A stretch of DNA of 27,418 nt from Granulosicoccus sp964498925 (GCA_964498925.1 CAZCKD010000019.1:1-27418); one strand, 5' to 3'; counted from the stretch's first letter, positions 1 through 8,934 are shown. Notes: a model not told the origin generated them from the letters alone. Numbers and translations: made by a program.

Positions 1-2
1 CG

Positions 3-773
3 AGCGCATCCTATGAACGGAAGGTTCGTTCCTATCAGGTTGAGCAAAACTGGTACGAGCAGCATGCATATCAATGCTCAGACGACTGCAAAGTACCTGC
101 TTTACTGGGTAGTTGTAAGATTGAATCCCGAACGTACATTTTATTGGAAGATCTCTCCACGAGTTATCCTTTAGAACATGATTTTCTGAGTGTTAAAAAA
201 GCACTGGATGTTCTTGATTGGTTAGCTTGCTTTCACGCCTCGTTTCTCGGAAGCACGGGTAATGGACTTTGGGAAGAAGGCAGCTATTGGCACTTATCAA
301 CGCGTCGTGATGAATTTGATGCAATGCCTGAAGGAGCACTGAAAACTGCAGCGCATCGGTTAGATAGTGCGTTGAGAGAGTCCCGTTATCAAACGTTGGT
401 TCACGGCGACGCCAAAGTCGCTAATTTTTTATTCGCAGCTGACAGCCATGCTGTCGCAGCGGTTGATTTTCAGTATGTCGGTAAGGGCTGCGGCATGAAA
501 GACGTTGCGTATTTTTTAGGCAGTTGTTTATCTGAGTCTGATTGTCAGCAACACGAATCCCAGTTGCTTTCACATTATTTTAATCAGCTGGAACGTCAAC
601 TTGTTAGCCGATTATCCAAAATTGAACGACAGGCGTTGATAAGCGAGTGGAGCTCCCTGTATGCGGTAGCTTGGACAGATTTCTATCGTTTTCTGGCAGG
701 GTGGATGCCCAGACACAAAAAGATCAATGCATACACATTGACGCTTTGCGAGCAAGCACTAACGAAACTGTAA
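3..773 (+). CDS. Phosphotransferase (APH/CHK-like kinase), 5' partial
   Basis: The reading frame is open from the window edge, so the start lies upstream and about 256 residues are visible. An internal TTG at 144 could be taken as a start, but coding clearly continues before it. The kinase catalytic loop HGDAKVANF (Brenner HGDxxxxN motif) is followed by VDFQYVG, the metal-binding DFQ/DFG position. This pattern belongs to the aminoglycoside phosphotransferase / choline kinase / ecdysteroid-kinase-like (CHK) superfamily, which phosphorylates hydroxyl groups of small molecules with ATP. The C-terminal part is helical and has conserved-looking aromatic residues, as in the family. It is probably cytoplasmic. 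The substrate cannot be told from sequence and the neighbours do not help. The stop at 771-773 is followed by about 190 bases before the next gene. Confidence 0.75.
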   Translation, partial: SASYERKVRSYQVEQNWYEQHAYQCSDDCKVPALLGSCKIESRTYILLEDLSTSYPLEHDFLSVKKALDVLDWLACFHASFLGSTGNGLWEEGSYWHLSTRRDEFDAMPEGALKTAAHRLDSALRESRYQTLVHGDAKVANFLFAADSHAVAAVDFQYVGKGCGMKDVAYFLGSCLSESDCQQHESQLLSHYFNQLERQLVSRLSKIERQALISEWSSLYAVAWTDFYRFLAGWMPRHKKINAYTLTLCEQALTKL

Positions 774-966
774 CCACGGTGAAAAGTGTGATGTTTGCGG
801 GCTTTTAAATAGGTTACGCCTAATTCATACGTAAATACCCGTATGGATTTTTGAAGCGTATCGCATACCCTCCCACAGGTATTCAAATTTAACAGTTCGA
901 CCATTGACAGTCATCGGTGATGACTTGGAGAATGTGCGGTCGACTTATGGACAGATCAAAAAAATC

Positions 967-2514
967 ATGACGATAATTAAGCGAACCGGCCTGGCCGGTT
1001 TTTTTGTGAGCACAACAATTTTACTGTCAGCGTGTGGAGGGTCTTCAACCTCTGTCCTGGATAACAGCACCGATGGCCAAAATTCTGCTGGGCAGCAAGA
1101 GCAATCCGGTGAACCTTCTAATGATGATGGTCAGCCTATCGATGTTAGTTCGCCGGGTGATAACGCCAATGGTGGCGATGCACCCGTAGTCGATGGCACT
1201 CCCTCGGATCCTGACAACGGTCAGCCCAATACCCCGGTTACAGATCAAACGCCAAATCAGCCTTCGAATGACGATCCGGTGGACATCTCTTCATTGCCCA
1301 ATCCGGATGGCGTAGATTTATCCGGCGGTGACGACGATAGCCCGACAGCGGCTGAATCAGCTTCACTCGTTGGCCCGTTTGTTAAAGATACAACCAGAAG
1401 CGCCGGACCACCGAGTGTGCCCAGTGGATTAACGGTACTGATGAAATCGGATATCTGGATGGAGTTTTCGTGGATTCCATCCGCCGACGATCAATCGGTT
1501 GAAGCGTATGAAATTTACCGGGACGGTCAACTGATATCCACGGTAAGAGGAGATACGAATTTTGAGCATGACTATCGTAACTGGATAAGTACCTCTTACA
1601 TGGATTGCAACTACACACGATTCACTAACTGCGTTGGCGTACAGCCTACACCGGGTACCAGTTACAGCTATAGCGTTGCGGCTGTTGATAACGAAGGTAT
1701 GCGTTCTGCTCGGTCTGCACCCGTTGTGTTTACAACAGAGCAACTCAGTTCTGCTCCAGTGGATTTAAATGGATATCGACAAGTGTTCACGGAAGAGTTC
1801 AACGAAGGTTCTCTTGACAGAAGTCGATGGAAAACATCTTTGCCGTGGGGGCCTGATCAGACAATTAACTTAGAGCAGCAGTACTTTGTTAATACGTTTG
1901 GCAGCGATCCGCTGGCTTATGACCCTTTTGTTCTTACTGGGGAGACTTTGCAAATAACCGGGATAGAAACACCGGCTGAGCTGCGTCAGGCAGCTAACAA
2001 TAAGCAGTACCTATCCGGTGTCATTACTACATCCGACAACTTCGAGATGACCTACGGTTATGTTGAAATGAGCGCGCGTGTTGCTAGTGGTACAGGCTTG
2101 TTGTCCACGTTCTATCTCTTCAATCAGGATTTTGATAAGAACAAACCGGAAATCGATATCCTCGAATATATTGGTTCAAGACCCACTAAGGCCTATCAAA
2201 CGTACCATTACTTCGACAGTAATCGAGCGCGATACGCCAGCGGTGAGAATCACTCCACGCCTACGATGGAAGCTGATCTAGGGCAGGATCTTAGCAGCGC
2301 ATTCCATACCTATGCGGTCCTTTGGGAAGAGGGCTTGGCTATCTGGTATATCGATGGACAGGAAGTGAGACGAGTATCAGGTCCACGAGTCTCAGACGAG
2401 CCGATGAATATCATTGCACAGCTCGTTGTCGGAAGTGAATGGATTGGTTCACCCGATCGATCAGCTATTCCGGCTGTTTTTGAAATTGACTATATCCGCG
2501 CCTGGCAACGTTAA
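967..2514 (+). CDS. GH16 family glycoside hydrolase lipoprotein with fn3 domain
   Basis: This is a 515-residue lipoprotein if ATG 967 is the start. An in-frame TTG at 904 adds 21 residues ahead of an otherwise normal signal peptide, so 967 is preferred. The lipobox LLSAC puts the lipidated cysteine at residue 23, followed by Gly-Gly rather than Asp, which suggests the outer membrane. Residues 24-145 are a low-complexity Asp/Asn/Gly/Pro/Ser linker. Residues about 148-256 are a fibronectin type III domain. Residues about 268-515 are a GH16 jelly roll with the catalytic signature EIDILE at 395-400, where the two Glu are nucleophile and acid/base and the Asp assists. The family cleaves beta-1,3/1,4 glucans (laminarin, lichenan), agar or carrageenan. 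Laminarinase-type activity is the likeliest but is not proven. The coding start overlaps a terminator-like hairpin (984-1005). Confidence 0.88.
   Translation: MTIIKRTGLAGFFVSTTILLSACGGSSTSVLDNSTDGQNSAGQQEQSGEPSNDDGQPIDVSSPGDNANGGDAPVVDGTPSDPDNGQPNTPVTDQTPNQPSNDDPVDISSLPNPDGVDLSGGDDDSPTAAESASLVGPFVKDTTRSAGPPSVPSGLTVLMKSDIWMEFSWIPSADDQSVEAYEIYRDGQLISTVRGDTNFEHDYRNWISTSYMDCNYTRFTNCVGVQPTPGTSYSYSVAAVDNEGMRSARSAPVVFTTEQLSSAPVDLNGYRQVFTEEFNEGSLDRSRWKTSLPWGPDQTINLEQQYFVNTFGSDPLAYDPFVLTGETLQITGIETPAELRQAANNKQYLSGVITTSDNFEMTYGYVEMSARVASGTGLLSTFYLFNQDFDKNKPEIDILEYIGSRPTKAYQTYHYFDSNRARYASGENHSTPTMEADLGQDLSSAFHTYAVLWEEGLAIWYIDGQEVRRVSGPRVSDEPMNIIAQLVVGSEWIGSPDRSAIPAVFEIDYIRAWQR
984..1005 (+). terminator. 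Terminator-like hairpin inside the signal-peptide codons
   Basis: AACCGG at 984-989 and CCGGTT at 995-1000 pair around a CCTGG centre and are followed directly by further Ts to 1005 (seven Ts from 999). This is the form of an intrinsic terminator. It lies about 17 bases inside the GH16 reading frame, over its signal-peptide codons, so it may stop read-through, act as an attenuator, or be a coincidence of a hydrophobic coding stretch. Confidence 0.4.
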
Positions 2515-2520
2515 GCCAGG

Positions 2521-3861
2521 CTAATGTGTTGGTACACGCTGCGCTTGCCGAAGCTGGCGTAGCGTGTACATATGAGCCACCATAGATGCAATGACAACCA
2601 CCGAAATAATGGTGTAGAAAATCGAAATCATCGGAAATCCTCGTTCGACGATTAGCCAATAGTTGATACTGACCGGGATAATCAATTGCCGGAGTATTCC
2701 CAATATCATCGGGAAAAACGGCTGCTTCATCGATTGCAAAATGGCCGTGCTCAAAAACAAAACAACGTAGGCGTAAAAAGCAATGGCGTCTATCTTCAGA
2801 TAGGCTGCACCGGTTTCTTGAATAGTGCTGCTATCCGTAAAGAAATTCATCATGGCCGGTGATAAGAAAATCATGATCGGAATAGAAACAACCGCCATCA
2901 GTAAACCGATGCCGAGTGCGGTTTTATAAGTTTGTAGTACGCGTTCGTATTGCTGGGCACCATAATTCTGTCCGGCTATGGCCATGACCGCCGCGTTGAG
3001 CCCTAAGGCTGGTAGCAATAAAACTTGCTCAAGTCTTAATCCGACGGCATAGCCGGCAACGTGATCACTCCCAAATCTACCGATGAGCGATACCGTTATA
3101 AAACCTCCGAGGATAATTGTCAGCATATTAAAACTGGCTGGTAACACTTGCTTTAACAGCGCTAACCAACGTCCAACATCGAGTTTGGGCTTCGGGATAC
3201 GGCCTATGGATTTTCCCAAAATCCAGAATAAATAAACCGCGGAAGCTGCTTTGATCAAAACCGTCGCCAGAGCAAGCCCGGTAACACCGAGTCCCAAACT
3301 AAACGTCAGCAAAGGATTCAAAGCCAGGTTAATAAAAAATCCGAGCGCGAGTGCATTTCTGTTGGACTTTGTATCTCCCAGAGCCATCAAAGCCCCTGCT
3401 GCGGCAAAGCTCAACACAAAAGTGAAAGAACCATAGAGGGTCAATGTGACGTATTCCATAGATAGCGGCGCGATATTTTCTTCAGCACCTAGGAATCTCA
3501 CCAAGGGCTCACTTACCCATAATCCGACAATGGTTATGATCACACTTAAAAATAGAGATAGGCCGAACACTTGGTCAACCCAATCGGCTACCGCGTCATT
3601 GTCTCCTTTGCCGGCCTCTGGGGCGATAACGGCAGAAGCGCCCGTCTGCACTCCGATACCAATGGCAAGCAACAGGAAAAACACACTGCCTGCGATAGAA
3701 ACGCCCGAAAGCGCATCGTCAGAGAGCTTGCCGGCAAACCAGAAATCACTGAGGTTGTAGAGCGTATTGAATATCATGCCCATCGAAGCCGGAATCGCTA
3801 ATCGAACCAAATGGCCGAATACCGACCCATCTGTCAATGTCAGGCTGGGGCTGTTATTCAT
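2521..3861 (-). CDS. MATE family multidrug/metabolite efflux transporter
   Basis: This is a 446-residue polytopic inner-membrane protein with about 12 hydrophobic segments in two six-helix halves, the usual length and layout of MATE (multi-antimicrobial extrusion) exporters. The N-terminal part (GHLVRLAIPASMGMIFNTL, then FAGKLSDDALSGVSI) matches the conserved first-helix region of the family, and GQNYGAQQYERV matches the conserved G-Q-N-x-G-A signature in the second half. These proteins exchange Na+ or H+ for cationic drugs or metabolites. The substrate cannot be read. The gene ends 6 bases from the convergent GH16 stop, so the two share a 3' boundary. It diverges from the homocysteine methyltransferase-like gene. 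No clear Shine-Dalgarno is visible upstream of the ATG. Confidence 0.92.
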   Translation of the reverse strand: MNNSPSLTLTDGSVFGHLVRLAIPASMGMIFNTLYNLSDFWFAGKLSDDALSGVSIAGSVFFLLLAIGIGVQTGASAVIAPEAGKGDNDAVADWVDQVFGLSLFLSVIITIVGLWVSEPLVRFLGAEENIAPLSMEYVTLTLYGSFTFVLSFAAAGALMALGDTKSNRNALALGFFINLALNPLLTFSLGLGVTGLALATVLIKAASAVYLFWILGKSIGRIPKPKLDVGRWLALLKQVLPASFNMLTIILGGFITVSLIGRFGSDHVAGYAVGLRLEQVLLLPALGLNAAVMAIAGQNYGAQQYERVLQTYKTALGIGLLMAVVSIPIMIFLSPAMMNFFTDSSTIQETGAAYLKIDAIAFYAYVVLFLSTAILQSMKQPFFPMILGILRQLIIPVSINYWLIVERGFPMISIFYTIISVVVIASMVAHMYTLRQLRQAQRVPTH

Positions 3862-3959
3862 TTGTTAAGCACAGGTTGGTGTGAAAACCTAATAGTTGTG
3901 TCAGGTTCACAGAAAGAAGGCGGGTCGTCTTGTAGCGTCGCGTTAGAATATACAGGGTT

Positions 3960-3977
3960 CATCGAACTCCTTCGATG
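3960..3977 (+). promoter_or_regulatory. Short perfect hairpin upstream of the methyltransferase start
   Basis: CATCGAA (3960-3966) and TTCGATG (3971-3977) form a 7-bp stem around a CTCC loop, 27 bases before the preferred ATG 4005 and overlapping an alternative ATG at 3975. It could be a leader structure affecting translation, but no known riboswitch is recognised. Confidence 0.3.
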
Positions 3978-4004
3978 GGCATTGCCGCTAAGGATGCAAA
4001 AAAC

Positions 4005-4886
4005 ATGAGTTCAGTGACGTTACTAGACGGCGGAATGGGCCAGGAACTGGTCAGACGGTCGGGAAAGACTCCGTCTCCTCTGTGGTCCACTCAAGTTATG
4101 TTGGAGACACCGGAACTGGTAGAACAGCTTCACCTGGACTTTATCCGTGCTGGATCGAAAATCATCACTGTAAATTCCTATACCGCAACACCGGAGCGTT
4201 TGGCGGATAACGGTCAAGGTGACAATTTTGAAGCGCTTCAGCAGGCGGCCTTCGACGTTGCCAAAAACGCAAAAGAGCGATCAGGCGAATCCGATATTCT
4301 CATTGCCGGCTGCTTACCTCCCTTAGTGGCTAGCTACCACCCGGAAATCGCTCCAGAAGAGTCGATCTCCATTGCTCACTATCGCTCCATCGTCAATGCA
4401 CAGAAGGATGTCGATTTATTCATTTGTGAAACGATGGCGAGTGTCTCGGAAGCTCGCTATGCCGCGACTGCAGCTCTGGAGAGCGGTAAGCCCGTTTGGG
4501 TAGCTCTAACACTGGACGATGGCCAGCCGGCCTGTTTAAGAAGCGGGGAGCCCTGGCAGGACGCAGCTGACACGTTGGAAGAAATGGGTGTGGATGCGTT
4601 GTTGTTAAATTGCTCCAGACCCGAATCTATTGATGAAATCTGGGAGGATTTCTCGTCTTCTTGTACGGTGCCGGTAGGGGCATATGCCAATGGATTCACA
4701 TCGGTCACCGATTTGAAACCCGGCGGAACGGTAGCCTCTTTAGAAACTCGCCTAGATCTGGGCCCCGATGCCTACGCTGCGTTTGCCATGAAATGGATAG
4801 AGCAGGGAGCGACGATTATTGGTGGGTGTTGCGAGGTCGGTCCGGACCATATCGCAAAGCTTGATCAGGAAATTAAAGCGCTTTAG
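4005..4886 (+). CDS. Homocysteine S-methyltransferase family protein
   Basis: This is a 293-residue protein of the Pfam S-methyl_trans fold. Members move a methyl group from S-methylmethionine, betaine or another sulfonium/ammonium donor to homocysteine (or a related thiol) in a Zn-dependent reaction. The N-terminal LLDGGMGQEL is the family opening. The three zinc-ligand cysteines are present: C203 in LLLNCSRP, and C275 and C276 in IIGGCCEVGP. An in-frame ATG at 3975 would add ten residues. ATG 4005 is preferred because AAGGA lies ten bases upstream and the protein then begins where the family does. It stands alone between a divergent MATE gene and a strong terminator. The methyl donor is unknown. 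The nearby DmdA-type gene makes a sulfonium or betaine donor plausible, but that is inference. Confidence 0.85.
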   Translation: MSSVTLLDGGMGQELVRRSGKTPSPLWSTQVMLETPELVEQLHLDFIRAGSKIITVNSYTATPERLADNGQGDNFEALQQAAFDVAKNAKERSGESDILIAGCLPPLVASYHPEIAPEESISIAHYRSIVNAQKDVDLFICETMASVSEARYAATAALESGKPVWVALTLDDGQPACLRSGEPWQDAADTLEEMGVDALLLNCSRPESIDEIWEDFSSSCTVPVGAYANGFTSVTDLKPGGTVASLETRLDLGPDAYAAFAMKWIEQGATIIGGCCEVGPDHIAKLDQEIKAL

Positions 4887-4907
4887 AAATTTAAGCCTAT
4901 GAAACGA

Positions 4908-4937
4908 AAAAGAGCGCTTAACAATAAGCGCTCTTTT
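4908..4937. terminator. Bidirectional intrinsic terminator
   Basis: AAAAGAGCGCTTA (4908-4920) pairs perfectly with TAAGCGCTCTTTT (4925-4937) around ACAA, giving a 13-bp stem with an A run on one side and a T run on the other. It sits between the convergent methyltransferase (stop 4886) and xsc (stop 4984), so it can end both transcripts. Confidence 0.9.
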
Positions 4938-4983
4938 CGAATGGAGTGGGTCTAATCAAGACCCACCCGATACATCCTGCAAT

Positions 4984-6765
4984 TTAACTGATCTGTTGCG
5001 GACGCATGTCGTCTGCACTGATACCGGCAACCTTGTTAGGTGCAGACATTGCATCGCGACGGAAAGGCTCGCCCAATTCCTGATTCAGCACCACTTCGAT
5101 AAACGTAGTGACGTTGCCTTCCATCTGGCCTTTAACAGCCGTGTTGAGCGCATCTGTGAGTTCTTCGGTTGTTGTCACCTTAACGCCGGTAAGCCCACAA
5201 GCTTCAGCAATTTTTGCGTACTCTACACCTTGGTTAAGCTCAGTGCCCACGAAGTTATCGTCGTACCACAGAGTCGTGTTGCGCTTTTCAGCACCCCACT
5301 GATAGTTTCGGAAAATAACCATGGTGATGGGTGGCCAGTCATTTCGACCGCAAGCCGTCATTTCATTCATAGAGATACCGAAAGCACCGTCTCCAGCGAA
5401 GCCGACTACCGGTACATCAGGGCAACCGATCTTTGCGCCTAGGATGGCAGGCAAACCGTAACCACATGGTCCGAACAGACCAGGCGCCAGGTATTTACGA
5501 CCTTTTTCAAACGTTGGGTAAGCATTACCGATGGCACAGTTGTTACCGATGTCGCTGGAGATAATGACATCTTCAGGCAGTGAATCACGAATGGCTAACC
5601 ATGCGTTTCTAGGTGACATACGCTCAGGCTCACGAGCACGAGCACGTTCGTTCCAAGTGATGCCTTCGTCATTGTCTTCCTCGTGTTCCATAGAAACGAG
5701 TTCTTGAGCCCAACGATCTTTAGTCAGCTTGATCAGTGATTTGCGATCTGCACGACCCGCATCACCCGCACCTTTAGACAGCTTAGCTCTGAGCTGATCA
5801 GCAACGTTTTTAGCATCGCCTTGAATCGCGACGTCAACACGCTTGGTCAGACCGATTCGATCGGAATTGATATCAACCTGGATTAGTTTGGCATCCGTTG
5901 GCCAGTAGTTGATTCCGTAACCAGGAAGCGTGGAGAAAGGATTAAGGCGGGTTCCAAGCGCTAATACGACATCGGCTTTTTGAATGATTTCCATTGCAGC
6001 CTTTGAACCGTTGTAACCCAGAGGGCCCATGGACAGTTCATGTGAACCCGGGAACGCGTCATTGTGCTGATAGTTGCAGCATACAGGTGCGTCGAGAACT
6101 TCAGCTAATTGACGCGATGCATCGATAGCGCCACTTAGAACAACGCCAGCACCGTTCAAGATGACGGGGAATTCTGCGCCGGAAAGCAGGTTGGCAGCTT
6201 CTTCGATAGCAGCTGCACCGCCACCAGGGCGTTCCAGGCGAATAACTTGAGGCAGTTCGATGTCGATAACCTGCGTCCAGTAGTCACGAGGAATGTTGAT
6301 TTGGGCCGGTGCTGAAGCACGCCACGCTTGCTCGATGACTCGATTAAGAACTTCAGCGATCCGCGATGGATCACGAACTTCTTCCTGGTAAGCGACCATG
6401 TCTTCGAACAGGGCCATTTGTTGGATTTCCTGGAAACCACCTTGGCCAATGCTCTTGTTAGCCGCCTGAGGAGTTACCAGAAGAAGAGGCGTGTGGTTCC
6501 AATATGCCGTCTTGACCGGTGTCACGAAGTTTGTGATACCAGGGCCGTTTTGAGCGATCGCCATAGACATTTTGCCCGTGGATCGCGTATAGCCATCTGC
6601 ACTCATTCCAGCATTGCACTCGTGTGCGCAATCCCAGAATTTGATGCCCGCTGCCGGGAACAGATCTGAAATAGGCATCATCGCTGAACCGATAATACCG
6701 AAAGCGTTGTCGATGCCGTGCATCTGAAGAACCTTTACAAAAGCTTCTTCGGTAGTCATTTTCAC
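4984..6765 (-). CDS. xsc: Sulfoacetaldehyde acetyltransferase
   Basis: This is a 593-residue ThDP-dependent enzyme that converts sulfoacetaldehyde plus phosphate to acetyl phosphate and sulfite, the desulfonation step for taurine, isethionate and sulfolactate in the cytoplasm. The PYR domain carries the catalytic Glu49 in WDCAHECNAGMSADGY, and SMAIAQNGPGITNFVTPV is typical of Xsc rather than acetolactate synthase. The PP domain has the GDGAFGISMNEM motif followed by RNYQWGAEKRNTT, also Xsc-like. The length equals that of known Xsc proteins (about 590). The start is probably GTG 6765, because AAGGAG ends nine bases before it; ATG 6759 is two codons in. No phosphate acetyltransferase, sulfite exporter or taurine dehydrogenase is adjacent. 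It is divergent from the second ThDP gene, with a 447-base regulatory gap containing a palindrome. Confidence 0.93.
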   Translation of the reverse strand: MKMTTEEAFVKVLQMHGIDNAFGIIGSAMMPISDLFPAAGIKFWDCAHECNAGMSADGYTRSTGKMSMAIAQNGPGITNFVTPVKTAYWNHTPLLLVTPQAANKSIGQGGFQEIQQMALFEDMVAYQEEVRDPSRIAEVLNRVIEQAWRASAPAQINIPRDYWTQVIDIELPQVIRLERPGGGAAAIEEAANLLSGAEFPVILNGAGVVLSGAIDASRQLAEVLDAPVCCNYQHNDAFPGSHELSMGPLGYNGSKAAMEIIQKADVVLALGTRLNPFSTLPGYGINYWPTDAKLIQVDINSDRIGLTKRVDVAIQGDAKNVADQLRAKLSKGAGDAGRADRKSLIKLTKDRWAQELVSMEHEEDNDEGITWNERARAREPERMSPRNAWLAIRDSLPEDVIISSDIGNNCAIGNAYPTFEKGRKYLAPGLFGPCGYGLPAILGAKIGCPDVPVVGFAGDGAFGISMNEMTACGRNDWPPITMVIFRNYQWGAEKRNTTLWYDDNFVGTELNQGVEYAKIAEACGLTGVKVTTTEELTDALNTAVKGQMEGNVTTFIEVVLNQELGEPFRRDAMSAPNKVAGISADDMRPQQIS

Positions 6766-7212
6766 TGAGGCTTACTCCTTCTAATAATATGAGGCCGGGC
6801 GTGCGAAACGTTGGATTCTGGAATTTCGTATTAGGTATACGAAGATTCCGCCAAACGGTTCACGGTAACGGGATGTATGGATCCGTCTGGCATGACAATG
6901 CCTGCAACGACTCGCAAGCGCTTATTTTAGCGCAAAGTTTACAGACGTCATTGCTCCAGAGGACCGTTAGTAGATTGGTCCAAAAAGTCCGCAACTGAAT
7001 TACGCACTTTTATGGGGCGATTTCTCGCTCGTATCGCGTATTTTTGTGATCAGAGTGTCGGTTTTTCAGATTGTCGCTCTGTAAAAACCACGCCTGCAGT
7101 AAGGCTTCAATGTATCGAATGGTCCCCGGCCGACAGTGGTCAGGCTAAAACGTGTTTGATTTCCTTAACGTACAATCCGAAGCTATGTTCTTGGTACACG
7201 GGTTTTAAGGGG
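6766..7212. other. 447-base divergent intergenic region between xsc and the ThDP operon
   Basis: This gap holds no convincing gene. Open frames within it lack codon character and family resemblance. It contains the xsc Shine-Dalgarno, a 30-base interrupted palindrome at 6820-6849, and short inverted arms (GGACC 6961-6965 / GGTCC 6977-6981). It should hold the promoters of both divergent transcripts, but no promoter could be called with confidence. Confidence 0.6.
6820..6849. promoter_or_regulatory. Interrupted palindrome, candidate operator upstream of xsc
   Basis: TTCGTAT (6825-6831) and ATACGAA (6837-6843) are perfect inverted arms around TAGGT. The symmetry extends to GGAAT on the left and ATTCC on the right with one base offset. 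It lies about 55 bases upstream of the xsc start, where a repressor or activator of the divergent pair would be expected. The cognate protein is unknown; the nearest regulator in the window is the ArsR-type gene at 12.1 kb. Confidence 0.45.
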
Positions 7213-8934
7213 ATGAAGATTAGGGGTGGTTCTTTACTGGCGCGCGCATTCCAGGATAAAGGCATCAAGCATGTCTTTACTTTAAGCGGTGGATTTTGTA
7301 ATCCCGCGCTGGAGGGCTTTATGGAATGTCAGATCCCGGTTGTAAATGCACCCCATGAGCAGGTTGCCGGTCATCTAGCAGATGGTGTTACTCGCATCAC
7401 CCGCGAACCGACAGTCTGTCTCGTTGGCCCAGAAGGCTTTGCCAACGCTGTCCCTGCAATGATGGAGGCGTGGGGTGAACGCTCACCGGTTATTTTCGTG
7501 ACCGGCTCCAGTACGCTACAACGAAAAGGGGCGGGGGGATTTAAAGAGATCGATGATGTCGCCATTGCGGCGCCCTTAACCAAATACAGTTTTGAAGTGA
7601 CCCAGGGGGAGCGTATCGGCGAGTTCGTAGATCGCGCCTACAAGATGGCCACCTCCGGTTACCCGGGGCCTGTCCACCTCAGTGTGCCAGTGGATATCAT
7701 GTTCAGTTCTTTTGACGAAACTGTCAGGCAGGACGAGCGTCCCTTTCGGCAATCGCGTCAGCCACTTCCACGGGCATGGCCTTGCCCTGAAAATCTGGAT
7801 GAAATACTTAACATTCTTCGAGGTGCGGAACGCCCGATATTAATTGCTGGTCACGGTGTTTGGTGGGCTGGCGCTGAGAAGCAGCTGGAAGCAGTCGCGA
7901 CAGCGTTGAAAATTCCGGTGTTTAATGTGCCTTACCATCAGAAATTATTGGGTGAAGACGCGGAGTGTTATATGGGTTTGGCTGACATTCATCAGTATCA
8001 CCCGTCAGAAGTTGCCCTACAGCAGGCCGATGTCACTCTTGTCGTCGGGGCCAGACTTGATAATCAGTTGAATTTCGGTAATCCGCCGTTTTTCCCTGAG
8101 AGCACTCAGCTGATATGCATCAATGGGTCGCATGAAGAGTTGGACTTGAACCGTTCAGCGGACAGGGTTCTTCTGAGTGATCCTGGTGCATTCTTCGACG
8201 CACTGCATCGGGAATCAAAGGGGCAGGGCTGGCCCCCATACGCTTCGTGGTTTGATGAAAATGCACAGAGACGAAAAGCGTGGGCCGTGGATATGCTGGC
8301 ATCCCTTCCCGGTGAAGATGAGCTTGGTGGGCAGATTCATCCGCTTCACGTTGCCATGGATGTGCAGGCGGCCATGGGCTCTGACGACTGTTTGGTTATC
8401 GATGGAGGAAACACGCATTTCTGGTCCGAAATAGCCGTCAATATTGCCGGAACACACGGACAGAAATTGGGGAACATCCTTCATCCGGGGACGTTCAGTT
8501 TGTTGGGTGTGGGTGCTTCGTTTGCTATCAGTGCAAAGCTCATACAGCCAGAGAACCATGTTGTACTGATCAGTGGTGATGGAGCGTTTTTGTCCGGCGG
8601 CCTAAGTATCGAAGCGGCATTTCAGGAAAACTTACCCATCGTGGTTGTTATTGATAATAACGGCGGACTCGATTGTATCTCTCAACAACAGGAAAGGTTG
8701 TTCACCAGCGGCCGGCACTTTGCGACTGACTTTCGAGATATCCCTTTTCACTCTTTATTTGAAGGTCTTGGTGGCTACGGCGAATTGGTGGAGTCCAGAG
8801 ATCAAATTACACCCGCTATTAAACGGGCGATGGCCAGCGGTAAAACAGCCTGCGTTAATGTAAAAACAAAAGGTCACATTAGCCCGATTGTGCTTGCAAC
8901 AACCAGCAAGCGTGACAAGGCATCGATTGAGTAG
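7213..8934 (+). CDS. ThDP-dependent acetolactate synthase/2-oxoacid decarboxylase-like enzyme
   Basis: This is about 573 residues with the full three-domain ThDP architecture: PYR domain with catalytic Glu49 in NAPHEQVAGHLADG, central nucleotide-binding-like domain, and PP domain with GDGAFLSGGLSIEAAF followed by the Asn pair in VVIDNNGG. The family includes acetolactate synthase, benzoylformate, oxalyl-CoA and other 2-oxoacid decarboxylases. The context (divergent xsc, then a DmdA-type gene and a 2-hydroxyacid-oxidase-type gene) suggests carboligation or decarboxylation of a sulfur-containing 2-oxoacid, but the substrate cannot be read. It is not the split ComDE type of sulfopyruvate decarboxylase. 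The frame is open back to TTG 7012, but the preceding 67 codons look non-coding. ATG 7213 begins the recognisable domain, although its AAGGGG is directly adjacent and so poorly spaced; the true start is uncertain. Confidence 0.8.
   Translation: MKIRGGSLLARAFQDKGIKHVFTLSGGFCNPALEGFMECQIPVVNAPHEQVAGHLADGVTRITREPTVCLVGPEGFANAVPAMMEAWGERSPVIFVTGSSTLQRKGAGGFKEIDDVAIAAPLTKYSFEVTQGERIGEFVDRAYKMATSGYPGPVHLSVPVDIMFSSFDETVRQDERPFRQSRQPLPRAWPCPENLDEILNILRGAERPILIAGHGVWWAGAEKQLEAVATALKIPVFNVPYHQKLLGEDAECYMGLADIHQYHPSEVALQQADVTLVVGARLDNQLNFGNPPFFPESTQLICINGSHEELDLNRSADRVLLSDPGAFFDALHRESKGQGWPPYASWFDENAQRRKAWAVDMLASLPGEDELGGQIHPLHVAMDVQAAMGSDDCLVIDGGNTHFWSEIAVNIAGTHGQKLGNILHPGTFSLLGVGASFAISAKLIQPENHVVLISGDGAFLSGGLSIEAAFQENLPIVVVIDNNGGLDCISQQQERLFTSGRHFATDFRDIPFHSLFEGLGGYGELVESRDQITPAIKRAMASGKTACVNVKTKGHISPIVLATTSKRDKASIE

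Noticed and set aside
4996..5442. 148-codon plus-strand ORF opposite xsc
   Set aside because: The xsc frame carries catalytic motifs through this stretch, so this is a shadow ORF.
6789..6998. Small plus-strand ORF in the xsc upstream gap
   Set aside because: It overlaps the candidate operator, has no ribosome-binding site and no recognisable domain.
7012..7212. N-terminal extension of the ThDP enzyme to TTG 7012
   Set aside because: The 67 residues show no family resemblance, and the recognisable PYR domain starts at 7213. It is kept as part of the intergenic region, though the exact start stays uncertain.
7213..8934. Naming the ThDP gene ilvB, comDE or a second xsc
   Set aside because: It lacks the Xsc-specific segments, is not the short two-subunit ComDE type, and has no adjacent small regulatory subunit as ilvB would.
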